64,000 nucleotides of DNA from Hydrangea macrophylla (GCA_033977485.1 CM066989.1:94693887-94757886); one strand, 5' to 3'; positions 22,665-33,987 are shown, counted from the first letter of the stretch. A program made the numbers and translations. The notes: generated from the letters alone by a model not told the origin.

Positions 22665-25645
22665 TCATCCGATGAAGTTCATAATCACCAAATGGAGCAC
22701 CAAATTGCAGAGAACAAAATCTGCAAAAGCACGTTCTGGTGGTAAATCCTGCAATTTGAAGAAAGATGATGTCAAACGAAAGTTTAACAGAGAGAATTTT
22801 CTCTCCCCTCCTTCCTTAAGAGGCTGTTTAGATAATACAAGAACCAGTTCTGTTACTTCAAAAAATGACATGGTTCTTAAATAGTTCACCATTGCTGTAA
22901 CTGCTTCTTGGTGTATAAGGGTCCGTGTCTCACAGAAAAATGCCCCAATAACTTGTTCTTAATCAAACCAACACAATACTAATTTCTACAAAAACACGAT
23001 ACAAATGAGACTTGGTTCGAAGTTTATCCTGTTTTAAGTATTCCCAAACAAGCACTAACTCTCTCCTTAATGTGAGCTTGGCATCATGCCATAGCATACA
23101 ATAACAAAATCCTCTAATGTTATTCTTTTTGCTTTCTGCGGTATACATACCAAAATATGGACGCAAACACGTTCTCTAGGCTATCATGATTGAAGGAAAG
23201 AAGCACAAGGAAAACAATTTTGCAGTAATATGACATATCAGAGTTGCATATCTTGCCACAGCGATTTTTAAATAGTCTCTTTCTTCCACTATCTAGGCAG
23301 CTAAGGCTTTGTTTGCTTTGTGGATTTATCGAAGTAAAAGAAAAACAAGAAGGAAAACTAGTTTTTCCTTGTGTTTTCCACCACGCTTAAACAACATTAA
23401 AAGTAATATATATATATCAAAATATGATTGTAACTTAAGAAAAAAGGGAGGAAAATGATCGACGAACTTTGATTTATTTAAACTATTTCCCACGATATTT
23501 TCCTTTTCCTCCCTAGTTTCCTCACTATTTTCGCTAGTAACCAAACAAAGGAAAAGGTTTTCTTAAGGCTGCTTTGGTTCTTAGATTTAGAGAGGGAAAA
23601 TAAACAAAACATAGAGGAAAAGCTTTTCCTTTGTTTGATTAATAAGGAAAATGATGACGAAAATAGGAAAGAAAAGAGAATTAGTTGGGAAATATATTAA
23701 ACATTTGAACTGTTGCGAGTCATTTCCCTTCCTTTTTTCTTATATTACAGTTATATTAGTAGGGAAATTTCTTTTTTTATTTTTAATGTTATTTAAAAAT
23801 GGTTTTCCTTCTCGTTTTCCCTTTGCTTTTATTTTCCCTCACTAAATCCATAAACCAAACAGAGTCTTAGTGCTTTCCTTCCTTTTCCGTCATTAATTCC
23901 ATGAACCAAATAGAACTAAATGATATATGATGAACATTAAGAAAAGGAAGCCTCGTCATGCAAAAACCTTACCTTGAACTCCTTGTTTTCTTTGTTGACT
24001 TGGATACGTAGACAAACTGAGGCAAAAGAAACTAATCAGTCTCAATCTCCTTAGATGGCAAAAAAAAAACAAATATATATATATATATATATATAACTTC
24101 TGCTTACCAGCAAGGACTGCTGTCCCTGCACAAGAAAGTACTCCAGAGAGAAAAGAGTTAAATGGAAACGATCCAACAACAGCCATGTATACTACCTGTT
24201 CATCAGCGAGATATGTCAATTTCGGAAGAGGTAAAAATGAACCCAGAAAACAAAATAAAAGGAATTAAAAAATCCAAAATTTAAATAAGGTAATAGATAG
24301 ATTCTCGTAAATTCATGCATAGTTTAGAAGAAGAAGATGTTCATAAAATCATGCCAACTAAGAAAGACATGGTGGTCTATGAAAAAACAGATTTTCTAGT
24401 AAACTAAATCTTTAGATGGAAACTTTGATATTCCTTGGAAGATGAATAGATCTGTAAAATAAGGTTTTCTAAGTAAACAAGAATTCTAAAGAGGAACTCG
24501 AAAGTATCTTCTAGTATCTTCCAGTCAATGTTGTTAAATCGTGAATCAGTTTGTCGAAATTATGAATTATGAATCGTATCGTATCACGAATCCTAAGATC
24601 ACTCTTTTAGAGAATAAATAATACTAAATTATATGAATACACTGTATACATATAAAAGCACAACTACAACGCTTAAAACGAACAAAATGACAATTCAATA
24701 AGTTCTATGCAATATCAAGGTTCAAAACTTATCATTTGAAATTTGAAATTATGAATTGTTAAAAATCATATTGAATCGCATCTAGTGCAGTGTGAAAGTT
24801 GAAATGATTCCTATGAAGTGCCTCGTGAATCCACTGATTCCAACAAGCATGCTTGTAATACCCTGCTTCGGTGCTTATTTAGGCTTAGTTTGGCCCCCAC
24901 GTGGCTTTTTAAAAGGAGATTATGAAATTTATTACTAAGTTGTTTGATAATTTTATACAAGTGACACATTACTTTTCAAAAAGACATCATGAAACCAAAA
25001 AGCAACCTTGAGCTTTTAAAAGCTCAATTCTAGAGCTTTTAAAAGCTCCCCCAAAAAAGCCCTAAGTTCAATTTTTGCAAAGCTCATAAACTAATTATCA
25101 AATGAATTAACATGAAATTGTGCTTTAAAAAATGAGCAGCACCAAAATGGGGGCCAAACTAAGCCTTAGTGATTTACTGATGATTATAGTGATTCCCATA
25201 TCAGACAACCAACATATATGACTAATAAGACAACCAACATATATGTGATCAGAATAGGACATATCAAGGCAAAACGAATAGGATCGCAATGAATTGAGAT
25301 CCCCAATCTGAAAATTTTCGAAAAACATTATCTCAATCAATCACATTAATATGAATCAAACTGTGATCTATGAAAATTTTCATTTTTAAGTACATATGAA
25401 TCAGCGACTATAATAATACCTGAATCAAAGCAGTGAAGACCGCAAACATCACGTACAGATCTATGATCTACGAAATCAAAACCAGAAGTTAGGGTTTTGA
25501 ATTAACATACATTCAAATGAATTCAATCAAGTATAGAGCACGCATATATATATATATATACAAAGAATACAAATACTTCAATCAATTCACATGCGTATGT
25601 ATGGACAATATATCTATATACACAAACACATACACATATATATAC

Positions 25646-25680
<35 letters not shown>

Positions 25681-25767
25681 CCTTGAGGTTTGTGGGAGTG
25701 GCGGCATAAGCAGAACGAAGAGTGTGAAACAGTGCTTGAGCATCCTTAGTTGTTGACGACCTCCCCA

Positions 25768-25768
<1 letters not shown>
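22665..25768 (-). CDS. DAD1: DAD1, oligosaccharyltransferase subunit
   Basis: Five exons on the minus strand: 25768-25682 (29 codons, MGRSSTTKDAQALFHTL...), 25467-25420 (IIDLYVMFAVFTALIQ), 24195-24108 (VVYMAVVGSFPFNSFLSGVL...), 24016-23973 (CLRIQVNKENKEFK) and 22748-22665 (DLPPERAFADFVLCNLVLHL..., stop TGA 22667-22665). All introns are GT-AG, all joins keep frame, and the total is 116 aa, the usual length of plant DAD1. DAD1 is a small three-helix membrane protein of the endoplasmic reticulum and a subunit of the complex that transfers glycans to asparagines of nascent proteins. Its loss triggers cell death in animal cells, hence the name. The sequence is near-canonical with no broken residues. 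Intron lengths in transcript order are 214, 1224, 91 and 1224 bp. The leader is GA-rich (25773-25806 as CT on +), and a pol III tRNA gene starts 138 bp upstream. Confidence 0.97.
22821..23055. mobile_element. MITE copy, family A, in DAD1 intron 4
   Basis: Begins aggctgtttagataatac and ends attcccaaacaagcact. It carries the same ordered words as the 766-962 copy (aagaacc, ggtccgtgtc, aaaatgcccc). It lies only 72 bp from the acceptor side of the last exon. Confidence 0.55.
23305..23562. mobile_element. PIF/Harbinger-like MITE, family B, copy 3, in DAD1 intron 4
   Basis: Starts after TAA with ggctttgtttgctttgtgg and ends near aaccaaacaaaggaaaagg. It touches copy 4, and the right border is uncertain. 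It shares the gtggatttat and ttttccttgtgttttcc wording with the family. Confidence 0.5.
23566..23866. mobile_element. PIF/Harbinger-like MITE, family B, copy 4, in DAD1 intron 4
   Basis: Begins aggctgctttggttcttag and ends ccataaaccaaacagagtc, flanked by TTA (23563-23565 and 23867-23869). It is directly adjacent to copy 3. A further scrap of the family (attccatgaaccaaatagaa) follows at about 23895. Confidence 0.6.
24882..25165. mobile_element. PIF/Harbinger (Tourist-like) MITE, family D, in DAD1 intron 2
   Basis: A 284-bp element beginning GGCTTAGTTTGGCCCCCACG and ending GGGGGCCAAACTAAGCC, flanked by TTA on both sides (24879-24881, 25166-25168). It is equal in length to the copy at 30001-30284 and similar when one is reverse-complemented. 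The 3-bp TWA duplication is the PIF/Harbinger hallmark. Confidence 0.93.
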
Positions 25769-25804
<36 letters not shown>

Positions 25805-25906
25805 TCTCACTCACCTCTGTTATCAGCATTCAGCAGCAATGTAAGCTATAAACAACCTATTGATTATTTAAATTAATTATTTAAAATTGATTCAAATTGA
25901 ACAGGT
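25769..25906 (-). promoter_or_regulatory. Compact shared spacer: DAD1 promoter and tRNA-Ile 5' flank
   Basis: Only 138 bp separate the DAD1 start codon from the first base of the tRNA. On the DAD1 strand it reads gtttatagc near 25853-25845 (possible TATA) and then a GA microsatellite leader. The DAD1 core promoter must therefore lie here or overlap the tRNA gene. Confidence 0.45.
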
Positions 25907-25980
25907 GGCCCATTAGCTCAGTTGGTTAGAGCGTCGTGCTAATAACGCGAAGGTCGCAGGTTCGAGACCTGCATGGGCCA
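25907..25980 (+). tRNA. tRNA-Ile (anticodon AAU)
   Basis: A 74-nt cloverleaf: acceptor GGCCCAT pairs with ATGGGCC and discriminator A at 25980; D arm GCTC/GAGC at 25916-25932 with loop AGTTGGTTA; anticodon stem TCGTG/CGCGA with loop CTAATAA and anticodon AAT at 25941-25943; TPsiC arm GCAGG/CCTGC with loop TTCGAGA. There is no intron. The A box (TAGCTCAGTTGG) and B box (GGTTCGAGACC) are intact, and an oligo-T terminator follows. It is nuclear type and appears functional. The A34 would be edited to inosine and read AUU/AUC/AUA. Confidence 0.98.
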
Positions 25981-25989
25981 AAAAATTTG

Positions 25990-25994
25990 TTTTT
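25990..25994 (+). terminator. RNA polymerase III oligo-T terminator
   Basis: TTTTT lies 10 bases beyond the tRNA 3' end, the first run of at least four T on the coding strand. Confidence 0.85.
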
Positions 25995-26208
25995 GCCCAC
26001 TGACCTTTAAAAGCTTTTGTTATTCTCTTTTTTTTTTTTTTTGGGGGATATATTTTGCTATTTGTTCTCTTTTGAGCAATGATATTCCTTGTTGCCCATT
26101 CACCATTAATGTTCTCTCTTTTGAGCAATGGTATAATAGGCTCCGATTTGATGCACCTTAGCATCAGAGCTTTTAACTTTTTAGATTATACTCCTAACTT
26201 CTTTGAAA

Positions 26209-27917
26209 CTAGTAATTGCCCGTGCCCTCGGGGAGGGCACGCAAAGGGAAAAAAAAAGCTAAAGGAAATCACATAAAATGAAGAAATGTATTTACAATTA
26301 AATAAATCACATAGGCATGGAATCAAAATATTAAGAGATGAAAGAAAGCATAGATATTTATATATATATATTTGCAATTCGTCCATTGCAATCCATCTAA
26401 ACCAAGTGTGGCAATGATAACTTATAAGGACGGACTAAGTTAAAATGAAAAATGAGCACACTCAGCCTATCTCGTGTATGTATTTCCTTTTCGTGAATTC
26501 GTGCAATGCATAGGGTAAGTTAAAATATAGTTCCATTAAAAGTTCATTTTCTCTATAAAAGACAAAAAGACACTCATTCGCATGAATTTTGTACATCACA
26601 CATGTTGATTCATTCAAGGAAAAAAAATAGTATAGCAAATTACTTATTATTTAATTATTTAACACTTTTTTTTTTAACAAAATAGAAACTAAAGTTATGA
26701 ACACAAACCATATCAAATTAAGTGAGACGGTTAGATAAAATTCTCCATAGTTGTATGCTCTCACCATTCTGAGTAAAATAACTCGCAAGGAAAAATCTTA
26801 TGAAACAACATCATAATCGAAAAAATAAATTTGGAAAAGTCTTAAAAGATAACATTTGAAACAATATTTTAATATAAAGGATATACACATATGTGCACAC
26901 CATTTGAGGCAGATTAGTATTCACTCTATAATAGTATGCTCCTACTATTTGAAATAATATTTTAATAGAAAAACAAATACTATGAAACAACATTATAATC
27001 TCAGTAGTAGAAACACATACATATAATGCTATTTAAAATGATTTGAGTCACCACAGATTAGGAAAAGTCTTATGAAACACATACCCATAAAGAGTACTAC
27101 TTTGATATAAATAACTGGTTTCTCTCTTGCAAACCACGATTGCTTGTTAATCTAGAGGCTGCAAAATCGAGAGCAATAGTAGAATTAATATTAGAATAAA
27201 AATCTAGAAAACTGGAGACCAACTTATGTGATTTTAGTGAACGCATAAACATGTTTCAATAGAAATTGGTAGAGAAAACAAAACTGATTAAAATTTAGAG
27301 AGGTAGAATAAGGCATAGATATAAAAAGTGTTTGGAGGGTTGTGATGATTTTTTTGGAAATAAAAGAATTGGAGGGAAAGGCTAATTTAAATTGGTTATG
27401 ATATTACGTGATGAGTGGAGATAATTTTTTTTTTTAAGAGAGAGAGAGAGAGAGAGTTAAATTCCAGCTTAGAAGTCAAAAAAAAAAAGGGGACGGTCTA
27501 ATAGTCAATTACATATACATGGTAAGAGACAAAGATATATGAGAGTGGAATTAGGGGAGGGATAAAAGAGAGAGAAATGTATGGCTTAGATAGTTTACAT
27601 TTTTAGGCATAAATGTTAATTTTGATATGTTATCCATATACATAAAAATCAAAATAAGTTTTTTTTTTTTCCTTCGAACGTGACACATGGCAATAAAAAT
27701 TAATATAAAATGTTATTAATCTATATGTATGTATATATATGTGTGTGTGTGCGCGCACGCATTTTTTATTTAAATTTTATTAGCATTAATCTTAATTAGT
27801 CATTATCATTAATTGCAATTTATTAAGAGAGAGAGAGAGAGACTTCACATAAGCTGTCACATAGGCGCTTAGGTGGTGAAATAGAATCCATCTGTTTATA
27901 TATATATATATATTAGA
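26209..27917 (-). mobile_element. Helitron-type element: clear 3' end, tentative 5' end
   Basis: On the minus strand the sequence ends with hairpin GTGCCCTC-ccc-GAGGGCAC (plus positions 26222-26240), nine bases, then CTAG (26212-26209) followed by host T. That is the Helitron 3' terminus format. A minus-strand start TCTAATATATATATA at 27917, with T on its right, would complete a 1.7-kb non-autonomous copy, but TA microsatellite sequence there makes this end unsure. No helicase or Rep coding sequence was seen. Confidence 0.55.
27715..27840. repeat. Dispersed direct repeat, copy 1 (partner 28989-29115)
   Basis: Both copies run ttaatctatatgta / ttaatttatatgta, a TG/TA stretch, tttttatttaaatttyatta, gcattaatct, then a GA-rich block. 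They are probably subterminal regions of related Helitron or MITE copies. Confidence 0.5.
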
Positions 27918-27921
27918 TATA

Positions 27922-28092
27922 TACGGTCAAACTCTTTAGTGACTTGGGTCGAGTGAATTTACCCTGTGAATTGCCTTTTAAGCCTAACAGAACCTGCGGG
28001 TCAGTGGGGCAGTCCGCTAGTTCTTTTAGGCTTAATAGCCAATTCACTGAGTAAGTTCACTCGACTCAATTCACTTAAGAGCCTCTCCGTAG
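27922..28092. mobile_element. Fold-back (hairpin) element 1
   Basis: The left arm (tacggtcaaactcttta, gggtcgagtgaatttaccc) and right arm (gtaagttcactcgact, cttaagagcctctccgta) are inverted repeats covering most of the 170 bp, with an inner pair ttaagcctaacagaac / gttcttttaggcttaa. A related start (tacggtcagacgactcag) is at 16472. No coding capacity. Confidence 0.6.
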
Positions 28093-28110
28093 ATATATAT
28101 ATACATAGAT

Positions 28111-28283
28111 TTAGGCTCCAGTGTGCACTTGGTAAGCGCACTGGGTGAACGCACTGGATATTTAAGCCTAAAAAATCCGAGGGTCAGCGGGGCGGCGTGA
28201 TGGGGCGTGGGTCTGTGGAGCGCTCCACGGATTTTTTAGGCTTAAATACCCAGTGCGCTTACCCAGTGCGCACTGAAGCCTAA
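28111..28283. mobile_element. Fold-back (hairpin) element 2
   Basis: The arms ttaggctccagtgtgcac...ggtaagcgcactggg and cccagtgcgcttaccc...gtgcgcactgaagcctaa pair almost end to end. The inner pair ttaagcctaaaaaatccg / cggattttttaggcttaa is perfect. The loop is GC-rich (ggggcggcgtgatggggcg). It shares the taagcctaa inner word with fold-back element 1. Confidence 0.7.
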
Positions 28284-28988
28284 CTCTATATACACATATA
28301 TATATATATATATATATTTATATTAGGCTTGTGAAAAATAATGACGTTAATTGTACAGGCTGAATGAAAAGTTTTTATTTTTATGTTGACCTTATTTTGG
28401 GTTTCTTCTTTAGTTGCCTTGACAGAGTTTTAACACATTAGGTATGTTTTGCTTGTGTTTTTTATTTTTAATTTTTTATTTTTGGTCAAAAGTGTTTTGC
28501 TTGCTTTCAATAGATGCTAATGACTAACGCATAATGATAGGTGCCGAATCACTTCCACAACCGCTGATTTAACCAAATTGTGTGTGCGAGCGTGAGAGAG
28601 AAAGAGAGAGAAGCCGCCACACAGGTGCTGATGTGGTAAAATAAATTATTTTGTTTTCATACCTGTGCAGTGCAAGGATTTAACATTTTTAAAAGAATTT
28701 GTAGAATCCTTATGTTAGTTTTGCAAGTAAAAATAATTGTGAGTTGGTTATATAAAATGCCAATGAACTCTTTGTAAAAGGTCAGGGAAAAAAAAAAGAG
28801 GAATATTGAACCTTAAAATTGGAGCAATACAAAAATATGAAGAATAAACTTTTCAAATCCCAAAAATGCACAGAAAAATCAATGAAATTGGCATTGGCCA
28901 AATTAACTGGAATATAAAATGTCGAAGATATTTAATTCGTATCATATCCTACAAATACGTTTGAAAAAATATATATATATATATATAA

Positions 28989-29115
28989 TGTCATTAATTT
29001 ATATGTACATAGCATATACATGTAGATATGTGTGTGTATTTTTATTTAAATTTCATTAGCATTAATCTCAAATTATTATTAATATTAATTACAAATTGGA
29101 GAGAGATAGAGAGAA
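28989..29115. repeat. Dispersed direct repeat, copy 2 (partner 27715-27840)
   Basis: See the partner: same order of ttaatttatatgta, TG-rich stretch, tttttatttaaatttcatta, gcattaatct and a GA-rich tail. Confidence 0.5.
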
Positions 29116-29500
29116 AGAAAGGGGGAGAGGAAGGAGTGCCATGTGGCAAAAGCTTTGGCTTTTGTTTTCATATATATATATTATATTTGTAAATTTATTT
29201 GGTCCGGCTTTTCAGTGATTAAGTGATAGTAGTGTTAGTTAGCATAAGCTGTCAAAATAGCTTATTTGTTGTATAGTTGTCCAAAATGCCCTTAGAAGAT
29301 GTCTGATCATATGAAAATCAATACGAAGAACCTTAGAGAGAGAGGGAGAGAGAGAGAGAGAGTATGGGCAGTGCATGCAGTTGTTGATGCGACTAGAATG
29401 AGAAAGTGAGAAGAGGAATAATGATAGGGTTTTTGGGCAAGGAATGGTTTTGATTTTGCTGGGGTATTTGAAATTAGTAGAATAAAAAAACATAAAAAAG

Positions 29501-29702
29501 TAGGGGTGTTAGCGGTCGGTTTCGGTCGGGTTTTTTTTTGTTTTTTTGTGTTTTCAAAACCGACCAATAGGTTCAGTTTTGGTCGATTTTTCGGTTTTGG
29601 TCGATTTTAGCTTGTACATATATTTTATAAACCGACCATTCGATTTTTTGGCCAATCAATTTTGGTTGATTTTTGGTTTTTCGGTTTTTGTGATCACCCC
29701 TA
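29501..29702. mobile_element. hAT-like MITE (TAGGGGTG...CACCCCTA)
   Basis: A 202-bp element with perfect TAGGGGTG/CACCCCTA ends and multiple ggtcggtttcggtcg / gaccgacc words inside. The flanks (taaaaaag and ataaaaag) resemble an 8-bp duplication with a slip. The same end type occurs at 46063-47178. Confidence 0.75.
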
Positions 29703-30000
29703 ATAAAAAGGATAAGGTTGTCTAATAAAAGAACTAGTAAATGATAGATTAAGCTATATAAGTTGCAGAAGCACATCCAACAAAACTTCAAATAAGTTGA
29801 CTTTTGGGCCTTAAATAAGTTAAAAAAAAAAAAAAATACATGCTTTAATCTACTATAAGTCATCACAAAACACTTCATTTCAGCATTTTTTAATTTCAAA
29901 GTTATAATTTACTGTACAACTTATAAGTTGCACCAAATGACACCAATAATGTCCAAGTCTCAATCCGAACTTAATGGCCTTATCAACATTACCAAACTAA

Positions 30001-30284
30001 GGCTTAGTTTGGCCCCCACGTGGTGCTTCTCCTTTTTTAAAGCACAATTTAATGTTAATTCATTTGGTAACTAGTTTATGAGCTTTGCAAAAATTGAACT
30101 TAGGGCTTTTTTGGAGGGAGCTTTTAAAAGCTCTAAAATGGAGCTTTTAAAAGCCCACGGTTGCTTTTTGGTTTCATGATGTATTTTTAAAGAGTAGTGT
30201 GCCACTTGTATAAAATTATCAAAAAACTTAGTAATAAATTTCATAAGCTCCTTTTAAAAAGCCACATGAGAGTCAAACTAAGCC
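30001..30284. mobile_element. PIF/Harbinger (Tourist-like) MITE, family D, copy 2
   Basis: A 284-bp element beginning GGCTTAGTTTGGCCCCCACG and ending CACATGAGAGTCAAACTAAGCC, flanked by TAA on both sides (29998-30000, 30285-30287). It is the inverted counterpart of the copy in DAD1 intron 2. Confidence 0.92.
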
Positions 30285-30287
30285 TAA

Positions 30288-32318
30288 CTGCCTATTGGGA
30301 ATGGGTTTGGGATTGGAGTTCAAGCAAAAGCATCAACTACAGGCTTTGTTTGGAAGCACTTCTCAAATGTACATTTGAGTCCAAATTAAAATACTTTTGA
30401 AATCCAATAAAACGCATATATCACCCTGGCTGAATAAATTTTAAAATGCACTTTAGTGATGACATTTTGGGTGAATAAGGTATAGATGTGTTTCAGCCCA
30501 AACAAAAGAGTAATGATTTTTTTGTGCACATAAAGATCTGGACTATTAATTTTGGTGTGTCCCATGTGCACAGACTCCACCAAAATGAATGACCCATATC
30601 TTTATGTGCACACTTTATGTGCACATAACATTACCCCAAATATAATGCAGGAAGTACATTTGAATTATAACAAAATTTTTTTCTAAACTCTACTGAAAGT
30701 TAATAGAAAACTACACTTATCACACGATTTTTTATTTATTTTTTATTATGTCTATCCAAACAGAATAGAAATAACCATACTTTATATATACTCTCTTATC
30801 TTGTATTCTCTCTACTTTTTTTTCGAATCTATCTAGACTAGACAAGAGTCTAGAAGGGAATAGACTGAGATACTCAAATGCAAACCTGATCAATGAAGGT
30901 ATGTTAAAGTGTTATTTCAAAGATATATCCACACTAAATATTAAGAGAAAGGGAGGGGTCTCTCTTTTTTTTTTTTTTAATAACATTAAACTGTAATACT
31001 TTTTTGTTCAAAATATAAGTGTAACTAAATTTATTACCTACACAAAACTAATCCACCTGAATAACCTATTCCACTTCTATCAAAGGGAAATGATGGATAC
31101 CAACTTTCTTTGTCTCTACTCCAATATGTGCAGTTAAATCATTATATTTTTTGTACTAAGAGTAATTAAAAATAGTTGTTTGAAGAAAACTTACCCACTT
31201 GGGCCAATTTTATCACTTCTGTCTTGCTAAATTTTTTTCATAGTTCTGTCTCTCTCTCCTACATGCAATCATGTAGTGAGTGTCACCAATTAGTGTGATA
31301 AATGTAGGAAAATGTTATTTGCACTCTAAAAATTATTAAATGCATTCCATGAAATGTGAATAGCAGTTCCTTAAATGTTAAGGAATTTAATTATAAAGCC
31401 TTTTAATTAGTCCCTTTACCAAAAAGAACCAAAGAATTTTGCATTCACAAATAAGTTTCTCGTTGGGCAAAACGATAGGAAAAAGCCCCATGTGTATTCG
31501 CGCATCTCAATCGCTTACACAATAGACAACTTCCATTCAAATTCAAAACACCTTCAAAGCCCTAAAACTATTCACGAAAATCACCAAAACATCAAAAAAT
31601 GCAAATTCGAATCCAAACGACCATAGAAAATACAGTAAACAATACTCATCGTTGCAAATTTCCTCCACCAATTACCTAGTCCGTCCAGTTAATACGAGCA
31701 CTATTTGATATTGTGTAAAATTTCACTCAATATTGTGTAAAATTTTGCAACAATTAGCCTTTGAGATCCAAATTTCGCTCGAACAAATTGATAGCCTCTC
31801 GGTTTTCTGCAAAAATGATCTTCAAATAAGATAACAAGCTCTTTCGATAGGCTTAGACTGTGCTTGAATAAAGGAGAGAGTGCTTGAATAAAGGAGAGAA
31901 TTGCGCATATCAGAATTTTGAAAAAATTAAATTTCATAAGCCCAGGTAGGGTGTATACGATATGTTTGAGCTAGGTTTATTTATTAAATGAGCATGAAAC
32001 TATGCTTGAGCTTGACTTATTTATTAAACGAGTTGAACCTTTAGCTCATGTATGCTTGAGCTTGACTTGTTTACTAAATGAGCCTTAAATTCAAGCCATT
32101 TGTCAACCATATTCACGAGCCTACTTATAACGAGACTAAAATTCAAGTCATTTTAAACGAGCTTGGATTGTTTATGCTTGTGCTTGGTTCATGTACTTCT
32201 AAAACTACACATTTTTAGAATAAATGTAAATATACAAATTAGTATACAAGTCATTTATCAAGTCTATTCACGAGCTTCCTAAAGAGTCTTATTCAAACGT
32301 GATTATGTGCTCTATCGA
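30288..32318. other. AT-rich spacer with degraded repeats
   Basis: No exon was recognised. Between 31950 and 32300 a degenerate gagcttgacttgtttattaaacgagc-type word recurs in several copies and resumes after the hAT element at 32319-32893, so an older repeat was split. A ggctttgtttgg word at 30342 and ccaaacagaa at 30763 may bound an eroded MITE. Confidence 0.5.
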
Positions 32319-32893
32319 CAAGGGCGGAGCCATTAGTGGGCTTTGCCAAGGTAGCCCCCCTAATTTCTGCTAAAAAAATTCTTACATGTAATATCTTAGC
32401 CTAATTGTAGTTTAGGCCACCATAATATTTGACAAAACGCCTTATCTTTCCTATTTCTCTTTTTAATTGAACTTGATATTGTTTAATTCAAACAAAACAC
32501 ATTATTTAGTGCAATGAAAATCCCCCAAATAATTGGCCCAGTTCCTTTTCTTAGTTCAACCCCTCTCAATATTTTTTTTTTAAAAAAAACATGTATTGTA
32601 GATTAATCAACCCACCTAAAGTATTCATCCCATCAATATTCCTTAGTACTTATCAATTTAGACTAATCGAAATTGTTTTACCATCACTCACGCTTTATAA
32701 ATTACGAGAAATGATCGACCCATTATTATAGAATTAAAAAAAGAAGAAGATAATATTAAAAAATTCAACCTAAAATAGGGATAAATAGACCAAAACAATA
32801 TCTCGGGGCCGTGTATGTTCATTATTGTATGTACACAAGTCCATACAGTCCCAAACCCCCTCCCCCAAGGTAAAAATCCTAGCTCCACCCTTG
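32319..32893. mobile_element. hAT-type element (CAAGGGCGGAGCC...CTCCACCCTTG)
   Basis: Inverted ends CAAGGGCGGAGCC and CTAGCTCCACCCTTG. The flanks TCTATCGA (32311-32318) and TCTATCAA (32894-32901) match at seven of eight bases, a hAT-type duplication. It is 575 bp and non-coding. It belongs to the same end type as 46356-46889, 39437-39930 and 41889-42395. Confidence 0.85.
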
Positions 32894-33099
32894 TCTATCA
32901 AGCCAAGCTTATGTGAGTAAATCCAGGTTTAACCTTCGATTGTTTATTAAACTACCCGAGCCTTTATCAAACATATACGTGATGGCTTGTTGTGTGGCGC
33001 GACTTGTATACAACCCTAGGCCCCAGAGATGCAACATATAATAATTTTTTAGTTTAGGAATTTTTTTAACTAAGAAGCAAAAATCACTTTAAACTATTG

Positions 33100-33987
33100 G
33101 GGCTCGTTTGGCAGGCCGAGTAAAACTGTCGGATAGGACAGAATAACGCATGATCGGATATGATAGTAATCATGTCGAATAAGTACTTGTTATGTTGTCC
33201 TGTGTTTGAAACGTACTGGAAAAAACTGTCGGATAAGCTGTTATATCCTAATCATGTGTTTGGTTGTGTCCGAATATACGTTCTGGATAATAACTAAATT
33301 ATTGCTTTTTAACACCACAAAAAATGGGTTTGAATCACACACACACACAAAAAAATGCAGATCTTGAATAAGTATATGTGTAAATCAAATTTTAAAAAAA
33401 AAAAAGAAAAGAAAAAAAGGTATGATTTTTTTTAAAAAAAATAAAAATAAAAAAGAGACATCTGAAAATGAAATAGAAATAGAAGAAAGGGAAGAAAAAA
33501 AAAGGATCTGGAATTTTTTTTATTTTTATTAAAAAGTGATCTAAAAAAAATAGAAAGTGCTCTAGAAAAAAAAAAAATTTGTCCCAAAAAGTTAGCACAC
33601 TTTTTTTTTATATGAAAAGTTATCACACTCTTAATCCCACCTAATACCCTCCATGGATTAAAGTTATTCCACTCTTCATAGGATAAAAACTTAGGGTAAA
33701 ACTATTGTGAGAAGCTTATTATATGAGAAAGCATTTTATGACCCCTTGAATGAGAAAATAATCATAAATACATCTCGAGATCCTTAGGAATCCAATGACT
33801 GCTTTATCATCCAAGGGTCAGAAGGTGCTTTCTCATATGAGAAACTTCTCACAATAGTTTTCTCATATGAGAAGCTCATATGAGAAGCTTCTCACAATAG
33901 CTTTACCCACTATTTTATCATATTCAATGGTGCCACCAAACACAAGATATGATAAAAGTTGTCATATCCTAACCACCAAACGAGGCC
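33100..33987. mobile_element. MITE-like element (GGGCTCGTTTGGCAG...CCAAACGAGGCC) with inner insertion
   Basis: Ends gggctcgtttggc and ccaccaaacgaggcc, flanked by TTG on both sides (33097-33099, 33988-33990). Subterminal cggataggacag and catatcctaac words also mirror. The middle is A-rich low complexity and hosts the 33694-33908 fold-back. It is probably PIF/Harbinger-like, though TTG is not the usual TWA. Confidence 0.6.
33694..33908. mobile_element. Fold-back MITE nested in 33100-33987
   Basis: Begins gggtaaaactattgtgagaa and ends ttctcacaatagctttaccc, an inverted repeat of about 20 bp. Extra copies of ctcatatgagaagctt near the right end make further small palindromes. No clear target duplication. 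Confidence 0.65.

Noticed and set aside
24524..24800. Possible repeat with aatcgtatcgtatcacgaatcc and related words
   Set aside because: It looks like a degraded transposon interior, but no terminal repeats or target duplication could be found.
25913..26164. 83-codon minus-strand frame ending AGLEPATFALLARRSNQLS
   Set aside because: This is the antisense translation of the tRNA-Ile gene, a well-known spurious protein pattern.
33392..33626. Phe-rich minus-strand frames
   Set aside because: They are translations of the A-rich low-complexity interior of the 33100-33987 element.
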